From assembly GCA_943369295.1 (NCBI GenBank), contig CALRMU020000001.1:1054001-1118000 (forward strand): a stretch of 64,000 nt of DNA. Reading direction: 5' to 3'. Source of the stretch: JAKRSE01 sp943369295. GTDB lineage: Bacteria; Armatimonadota; Fimbriimonadia; Fimbriimonadales; Fimbriimonadaceae. Below, piece after piece: positions 59,253 through 64,000 of this stretch. The notes under the pieces are model-generated. The model was not told the origin of the DNA and searched no databases. It worked only from the letters and a program-made list of their open reading frames with translations. The first letter of the stretch is position 1, and each line of letters opens with the position of its first letter. The position numbers were made by a program, and so were the translations under genes.

Positions 59253-60062
59253 GTGCCAGGTATTCGACTGATCGCCCTTGACCTTGATGGAACCCTGCTC
59301 AACTCCTCACGGGTTCTTTCTCAGACCAACATCCAGGCTCTTCAGGCCGCACAAGAGATGGGCTTCATCATGTGTCTGGCTAGTGGCCGGGCCATCAGCA
59401 CAGTTGTCCCCTTTGCACAGGAAGCCAAGATTACTGGCCCTATGGTCACGGCTAACGGCGCCTACGTGGTTAACGAAAAAGGCGAAGAGATCATTCATAA
59501 GGGCCTTGAATCTCATGTTATTCAGTGGCTTTTGAACTTTGCTGATGACAGAAATCTGCATGTAAACCACTACCACAAGGGAACCATCACTATGAATCAG
59601 AACGGTGAATGGGCTGATCTTTATCGTGATAGAGTGGCATCGGATAAGGTAGATGTTTTGATTGGGAGCCTGGACGAAAGGGAAGCAACTAAGCTGCTTT
59701 ATATCGGCCATAAATCTGACATGGATTTGATGGAATCTGAGGTGCGAAAGATACTGCCGGAGGGCTGGGCTGAGGTGGTGCGCAGCGAGGCAGAATACTT
59801 AGAGTTCCTGCCGACTGGAATCAGTAAAGGGTGGGGGCTTTCTCAGTTGGCCGGACATCTTGGAATCAAACAGGAAGAAGTGGCTGCTCTTGGCGACTAC
59901 AGCAACGACAAGGAAATGCTGGAATGGGCTGGTTTCCCAGGAGCAATGGGAAATGCTCTGCCAGAAATTCGAGCCTTGGCCAAGGTTGTTGTCGGGCGAA
60001 ACGATGATAGCGGAGCTGCCCAGTTTCTTAATCTGCTAATGGACCAGGCACGAAACGATTGA
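59253..60062 (+). CDS. Cof-type HAD-superfamily phosphatase
   Basis: 269 residues from GTG at 59253. Motif I is IALDLDGTLLNSS with the nucleophile Asp10 and acid/base Asp12, the Cof-type cap holds KGWGLSQLAGHLGI, and motif IV is ALGDYSNDKEM. Cof-type enzymes dephosphorylate sugar phosphates, pyridoxal phosphate or FMN. The sequence gives no preference. Confidence 0.9.
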   Translation: MPGIRLIALDLDGTLLNSSRVLSQTNIQALQAAQEMGFIMCLASGRAISTVVPFAQEAKITGPMVTANGAYVVNEKGEEIIHKGLESHVIQWLLNFADDRNLHVNHYHKGTITMNQNGEWADLYRDRVASDKVDVLIGSLDEREATKLLYIGHKSDMDLMESEVRKILPEGWAEVVRSEAEYLEFLPTGISKGWGLSQLAGHLGIKQEEVAALGDYSNDKEMLEWAGFPGAMGNALPEIRALAKVVVGRNDDSGAAQFLNLLMDQARND

Positions 60063-60144
60063 TAGGTTCAAATCGTCCTGCTTTATGAGGCTGAAAATCA
60101 GATGCCTTTGTGGATTGACGGTACAATTACCAGCGTCTTTCCAC

Positions 60145-60180
60145 GTAAGGGTCTGGCATGGATGCCAGCCTAGACCTTAC
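60145..60180. promoter_or_regulatory. Stem-loop upstream of the outer-membrane barrel gene
   Basis: GTAAGGGTCTGGCAT (60145-60159) faces ATGCCAGCCTAGACCTTAC (60162-60180). The inner CTGGCAT/ATGCCAG and outer GTAAGG/CCTTAC arms both pair. It ends 23 bases before the ATG, so it may be a 5'-UTR structure or a terminator of the upstream gene. No T-run follows. Confidence 0.4.
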
Positions 60181-60203
60181 AGGTTAAAACAAGGACAGCA
60201 GGG

Positions 60204-61337
60204 ATGATGAAGACAAGACACGCACGGATGCGGGGAGCCTTGGCTGTGGCCGCAGCTTTTGGGCCCTTGGCAGCTTTCGCGCAGGCTCCAGAAATTCTAA
60301 GCGCGCTTGACGCTGGAAGCCGAGCCTTGGGAATGGGAGGCTCGACCGGAGCCACCGATGTCACTCCTCACGCCGCCCTTAGCAATCCGGCTGGCTTGGG
60401 CTACATCACCGCTCCCACAGTTTCACTTTCTGTCCGCAGCCTGCCTTCATCAGACAGCACTCTCTCGGGAAGTCTGGCTAACCCAGCCTATAACACAGAG
60501 AGAAGGTACGGCCGAGTCGCCTTCAGCCATCTCGGCTACGCCACCCCCCTCGGACGAGGCACTTTCGGAGTCAGCTACTCCATCGGTGGCTATCAGCTTG
60601 AAGACGCTGCCGCTGGTGTCTTGACTCTTCCCAACGGTCAAAGGGCAGGGAACTATCGCGGATTTACCAAGGCTCAGACCGACCTTTTCACCTTGGCCTA
60701 CGGGCAGGCAACTAACAAAAGCTCCTTCGGGTTTGGTGTAGTTGTAGCCAACCAGCACCTGAATGACCGTGAAACCTACGGAGTATTCACCGGCAACAAT
60801 CAAACCGGATCGGTGAATCGACAGGCTCTGGGCACAGCGCAAGGAATCGGCTTGATCGCTGGCTGGCAGGCAGCTGCAGGTGACAATGGCATGATCGGAG
60901 CCTCGATCAGGACGCCAATCAGCCTCAAGGGTGACGATGAGGTGACCAACCTTTACGGCAAGATTCCGGGCAAGGCGAGTCTTGGCTACGCTGGCAAGAG
61001 ATTGATTCGTGCCGAGGATTACCTAACCTATGCTCTGCAGCTTGACTACCACTTTGGCGGTGAGAAGAGCGGCAGATTCGCCCGAGAAGATAAGCTAGGC
61101 TACGGGTTGGGGTTTGAATACAATTTCATCACTGGGGGCGCTCGCTTCCCACTACGGCTTGGCTGGCAGAGGCTTGAAGCACTAGGCATGGGCTTCTCGA
61201 ACCGAGAAGGCTTCAGCTACGGATTGGGCTGGAGGCCAGAGAACGGAAGGTTCGGCCTTGATCTCAACTTCTTTAAAGACAACTCAGGAGGACCCGCAGA
61301 TGCGGCATTGGGCATCACCTATCGGATTTCGAACTAA
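60204..61337 (+). CDS. PorV/PorQ-like outer-membrane beta-barrel protein
   Basis: 377 residues with a signal peptide (RGALAVAAAFGPLAAFAQA). The N-terminal motif SRALGMGGSTGATDVTPHAALSNPAGL is the PorV/PorQ (UPF0164) signature, and the remainder consists of aromatic-ended beta strands, ending in DAALGITYRISN. Related barrels serve as transport or secretion-associated outer-membrane proteins. The final codons overlap the next gene's start at 61300, so the two proteins are probably made together and may work together at the outer membrane. Confidence 0.78.
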   Translation: MMKTRHARMRGALAVAAAFGPLAAFAQAPEILSALDAGSRALGMGGSTGATDVTPHAALSNPAGLGYITAPTVSLSVRSLPSSDSTLSGSLANPAYNTERRYGRVAFSHLGYATPLGRGTFGVSYSIGGYQLEDAAAGVLTLPNGQRAGNYRGFTKAQTDLFTLAYGQATNKSSFGFGVVVANQHLNDRETYGVFTGNNQTGSVNRQALGTAQGIGLIAGWQAAAGDNGMIGASIRTPISLKGDDEVTNLYGKIPGKASLGYAGKRLIRAEDYLTYALQLDYHFGGEKSGRFAREDKLGYGLGFEYNFITGGARFPLRLGWQRLEALGMGFSNREGFSYGLGWRPENGRFGLDLNFFKDNSGGPADAALGITYRISN

Positions 61338-62916
61338 TCTGGCCGCCAGAACCGCCGCCTTAGCGATTTTGGTTGTCGGCTGTGCCTCGGTTCAAGCCCA
61401 GGCATGGGTGGATAACTATGCCCAGGGGTTGAAGCTGGCAAAGGCCAACGACTGGCCCATGGCTCGTCAAGCCTTTTTGAGCGCCAACCGTTCTCGTGGT
61501 GGAGACACGTCTGAAGCGACGAGGCTCCCTGGCCCGATCACTGAACCCAGGGTCTGGCGCGGAGGAGCTCCCTACACCCCCAGGTTCGCTGCCGCCTACT
61601 GCGCCTGGCGATGGGCTTTGGAAACCAGCGAATCTGAAGAAAGAAAGAAGCTTTTGACGATAACCTTGGAAGAATCAATGGCTCTTCTACGGGCTGGTCA
61701 AAGATCTTCTGAAGCCTATGCTTTGGTTCTTCAGGCTGGCGCCCTTCTGCGCGATGAAGCTTCTGATGCCTTTGCCAAGGAAACCTGGACCAAGAATCCA
61801 ACCATCAACTGGAAGGTTGATACTGAGGTCATCACCCCTGAAGATCGCCTGCTTGCCGATAACGTGAGGGCTCAGCTGCAGGTTTTGGCCCCCTCCAACA
61901 GTCAGAACGATTCTGCGGCTCCAACAGGCGGCACTACAGCTCCGACTCAAGATAAGCCACCCAAGACAGAGCCGAAGCCAAACGTAAAGCCCGAAGTTAA
62001 GCCGGAAGTAAAGCCAGAGGTCAAACCAGAAACCAAACCTCCGGCTGGTCAGGGAACAAGACCGCCGCGAGCCACACCTCCGGGTGTTGCAGACACGGGA
62101 ACTGGCCGACCTCGCGACCCTGTCACGAATCCACCCGTGGCGACGGTTGGTGCCCCAGGCACGATCACAGCCATCAAGGCCGCTGACCTCAACCAGCAGG
62201 GAGCCCCAACTGGCGAAATTGCTCCGGTTGAGACTAAGTTTGCGCTCCTTCTTGGTACATCTCAGTCAAGTTTGACTGAGACTCGTCAGGCGTTTGGGGC
62301 AAGCGATGCCGCCCTGATGAAGAAGACTTTGGTCGAGCATGCTGGCTACCCGGAAGCCAACATTGAAATGCTTTCTGACCCCACAGCGGAACAAATTCGC
62401 ATGGCCGCCGAGAGTTTGGCCGAGAGAATGCCAAGCGGCGCCACGCTCTTTTTGTTTTACAGCGGTGGTGCCATTAACCTTGGCGGAATCGACTATCTGG
62501 CCGGATCGGATACGACAAACCTTTATCAAACCGGCACCATGGTTCGAAAGGATGCCCTTCTTGGCACTTTCACCCGCAAGGGGGCAAGAATCTTCTCCTT
62601 CTATCAGGTTGCTCGTCCACTTCTTGAAGGCAGAGTTTTTGGCAGTCAGGTTCCAACTGGTGGATCAATCAGTCAGATGTTGGGGACCCTGGAAGGGGGA
62701 GCTGCAAGTTCAGTTTTCGTTGACGGTCGGGAAGTAGGAATCTTCGCGCTTGGCATCACCAGGGTGCTGGAGCAGCTGAGGTCGAACTCAATCCCGATTA
62801 CAGAGTTTGCCTGGCAGGTTTTTTATTCCATGAGAGGTGGCCGAGCTGGCTTGGGTGCCATCCAGACCCCTACTCTGCCTGTGCTGATTCTGCTTGAGTC
62901 AGATTCTAGGTTCTGA
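61300..62916 (+). CDS. Exported pseudo-caspase with repeat linker
   Basis: About 538 residues from the ATG at 61300, preceded by AGGAGG and placed inside the previous gene. A signal sequence (ALAILVVGCASVQA; the VVGC might be a lipobox) leads to an alpha-helical domain (to about 190), a linker with tandem KPEVKPEVKPEVKPETKP repeats (about 225-250), and a C-terminal caspase fold (FALLLGTSQ, then ATLFLFYSGG and GGIDYLAGSD). The catalytic histidine of SGHG is Gly390 and the cysteine of DxCxSG is Gln436, so it cannot be a protease. A binding or scaffold role is inferred. Confidence 0.75.
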   Translation: MRHWASPIGFRTNLAARTAALAILVVGCASVQAQAWVDNYAQGLKLAKANDWPMARQAFLSANRSRGGDTSEATRLPGPITEPRVWRGGAPYTPRFAAAYCAWRWALETSESEERKKLLTITLEESMALLRAGQRSSEAYALVLQAGALLRDEASDAFAKETWTKNPTINWKVDTEVITPEDRLLADNVRAQLQVLAPSNSQNDSAAPTGGTTAPTQDKPPKTEPKPNVKPEVKPEVKPEVKPETKPPAGQGTRPPRATPPGVADTGTGRPRDPVTNPPVATVGAPGTITAIKAADLNQQGAPTGEIAPVETKFALLLGTSQSSLTETRQAFGASDAALMKKTLVEHAGYPEANIEMLSDPTAEQIRMAAESLAERMPSGATLFLFYSGGAINLGGIDYLAGSDTTNLYQTGTMVRKDALLGTFTRKGARIFSFYQVARPLLEGRVFGSQVPTGGSISQMLGTLEGGAASSVFVDGREVGIFALGITRVLEQLRSNSIPITEFAWQVFYSMRGGRAGLGAIQTPTLPVLILLESDSRF

Positions 62917-63379
62917 GATTTGGTTGGCCAAGCGTAAGCCAGTCTTGGGTGCCACCGGTCCTTGACCGGTGACTTGCTGTTTTCTGAGCAGCCCCTTCAC
63001 GGATTAGGGAGCCGCAGCATCCGAGGTCCGATTTTTCAGAAAGGGTGACCGGGGATGGCTTGAAAGGCAGCCCCTGGGAAATAAATAACTTCCACATTCT
63101 TTCTTTAATCAATCGTGCGTGGGATGCCCCTTTCGATTGGCTTGCTGTCAAAGGGAATTGATCAAAGTCTCGACCACCCCTGAACCTGTGCCACTGGCAT
63201 CGCCAGTGCTCTAACGGATCACTCCGATGAGACTTCTACCGGCTTGAAGGCCTGATCCTTTGCGAAAAAGCACTGGCGCTGCCAGTGGCACTAAGTTCAT
63301 TGCCTGATATATTGATTCAGGTGGAGCCTCTGCTCTCAAGCCTTTCAAAAGATGAGGCTCCACCTATTCATGGAATCTC
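62917..63379. repeat. Repeat-rich intergenic region
   Basis: No gene is supported. It contains CACCGGTC-CTT-GACCGGTG (62947-62971), a GGGTGACCGGGGATGGC-type hairpin (63043-63074), an AT-rich re-paired variant of the CCCGCCCGA hairpin (63125-63157, arms CCCTTTCGA and TCAAAGGG), CACTGGC-ATC-GCCAGTG (63189-63208), its reverse (63271-63291), and the 12-bp stem AGGTGGAGCCTC (63319-63330)/GAGGCTCCACCT (63354-63365) next to the end of the minus-strand gene. Confidence 0.75.
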
Positions 63380-63805
63380 CTACTTCCGAACAGAACTCTT
63401 CCGGGGCTTCTTCAATTCAAGAATCAGGGCTGTCAGCAGAGGCCGCCAGTCCGCAGGTTTGGATGATCTATCCACCCACAGGACAGGGCTCTTGAGGAGA
63501 AAAAAGAGGCCGTCCGCTGAATTAGGCTGGAGACTCCAGAGTGTTGTTTTGCCTTTGCCACCCTTGCCAAGAGCTGGCTGGGGACCGCCAAGGAGGGTCT
63601 GAATCTCAGAGCTGTTAGAAAGCAGCCATTCTCGGATATCTCCGTAGGCATCTTCAAGCTGAAGAGTCGGGCCACCCTTTTGGGCAGCATCCAGTACAAG
63701 CTTAAAACCCTGCAGAACCTTGCGAAGCTGGTCAGAAAAACTGACGGCAGGCTTGGCTGAAAGCTGGGCTAAATCATCTTGAGTAAAGGGGAGAATGGGG
63801 GTCAT
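63380..63805 (-). CDS. Hypothetical protein
   Basis: 141 residues, not recognised. It is predicted mostly helical, with QLRKVLQGFKLVLDAAQKG and a lysine-rich end. There is no signal peptide. Its start overlaps the stop of the DUF1844 gene by four bases (ATGA), so the two are translated together. This overlap is the main support for it being real. Confidence 0.55.
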   Translation of the reverse strand: MTPILPFTQDDLAQLSAKPAVSFSDQLRKVLQGFKLVLDAAQKGGPTLQLEDAYGDIREWLLSNSSEIQTLLGGPQPALGKGGKGKTTLWSLQPNSADGLFFLLKSPVLWVDRSSKPADWRPLLTALILELKKPRKSSVRK

Positions 63806-64000
63806 TCTTGTCGCCTCTGCACGTAGTTGACCCTAAGGTCACGGACGATGTTTTGAATCTGCCTCTTGTCTTCTTCCGAATCCAGTTTGGGCAGAATAAT
63901 CTCCGATAGGGCGGCTACGGCATCAATGGCGAGCTTGGCTTCATCGAGGTTGGGCTCTAGCTTGCCTGTGGACATATCGGGCTGCAAACCCATTTTCTGC
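63802..64000 (-). CDS. DUF1844-family protein, 5' part outside window
   Basis: The visible 66 residues include MGLQPDMSTGKLEPNLDEAK and AIDAVAALSEI, the pattern of small DUF1844 proteins found in many bacteria without known function. The frame stays open through base 64000 (QK precede the methionine), so the gene starts right of the window and the ATG at 63993 is internal. It forms a unit with the hypothetical gene at 63805. Confidence 0.7.
   Translation of the reverse strand, partial: QKMGLQPDMSTGKLEPNLDEAKLAIDAVAALSEIILPKLDSEEDKRQIQNIVRDLRVNYVQRRQE

Overview
The window looks like a chromosomal segment of a diderm, free-living heterotroph, most likely from the Armatimonadota (Fimbriimonas-like). 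This placement is an inference. It rests on a pseudopilin with the LFPVFAQAK-type N-terminus and an H-X9-DG motif (20742-21518), a PorV/PorQ-like outer-membrane barrel (60204), several large secreted glycoside hydrolases, and a proteasome alpha-subunit homologue outside the usual actinobacterial context. No rRNA, tRNA, phage, IS element or CRISPR array was seen.

Layout. 1-1516: the tail of a secreted hydrolase and a repeat-rich spacer. 1517-4037 (minus): recG and a rhodanese. 4045-9619 (plus): an F-type ATP synthase operon, atpZ-like, atpI-like, atpB, atpE, atpF, atpH, atpA, atpG. It stops at a strong terminator without the beta and epsilon genes. 9896-14850: an AspT/YidE-type transporter, formate-THF ligase and an ammonium transporter. 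15428-18065 (minus): an overlapping operon of a two-lipoyl-domain E2 acyltransferase, a class-I glutamine amidotransferase-like hydrolase and a biotin carrier. 18248-20094: a lone rplK, a 5'-nucleotidase C-terminal-domain protein and the proteasome alpha-like protein. 20520-21518: a probable cobalamin riboswitch upstream of a pseudopilin. 21673-25691: ccmE, ccmF, panD and pyrE, tightly packed. 25718-27859: a small protein, a GT4 glycosyltransferase and a GNAT acetyltransferase. 28564-31701: an S41 protease and a GH29 fucosidase. 31894-33523: a 30-bp perfect palindrome controlling an MhqO/MhqD-like pair. 33606-35948: four unrecognised genes. 36060-42592 (minus): an operon of a metacaspase-like protease, a WD40-caspase giant and a Ycf46-like AAA+ ATPase. 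42832-47757 (minus): a GH2/GHL10 pair. 48004-52659: an HI0933-type flavoprotein, a SulP transporter and class II fructose bisphosphatase. 53146-55593 (minus): priA. 55629-58404: pyrR, pyrB and a dihydroorotase homologue that has lost its metal ligands. 58425-62916: a lipoprotein, a HAD phosphatase, an outer-membrane barrel and a pseudo-caspase. 63380-64000: a hypothetical gene and a DUF1844 gene cut by the window edge.

The main candidates for new biology are: (i) three caspase-fold proteins, two co-transcribed with an AAA+ ATPase and one that has lost both catalytic residues; (ii) the B12-riboswitch/pseudopilin pair; (iii) the isolated proteasome alpha homologue; and (iv) several families of dispersed intergenic hairpins whose stems change with compensation while the loops stay constant.
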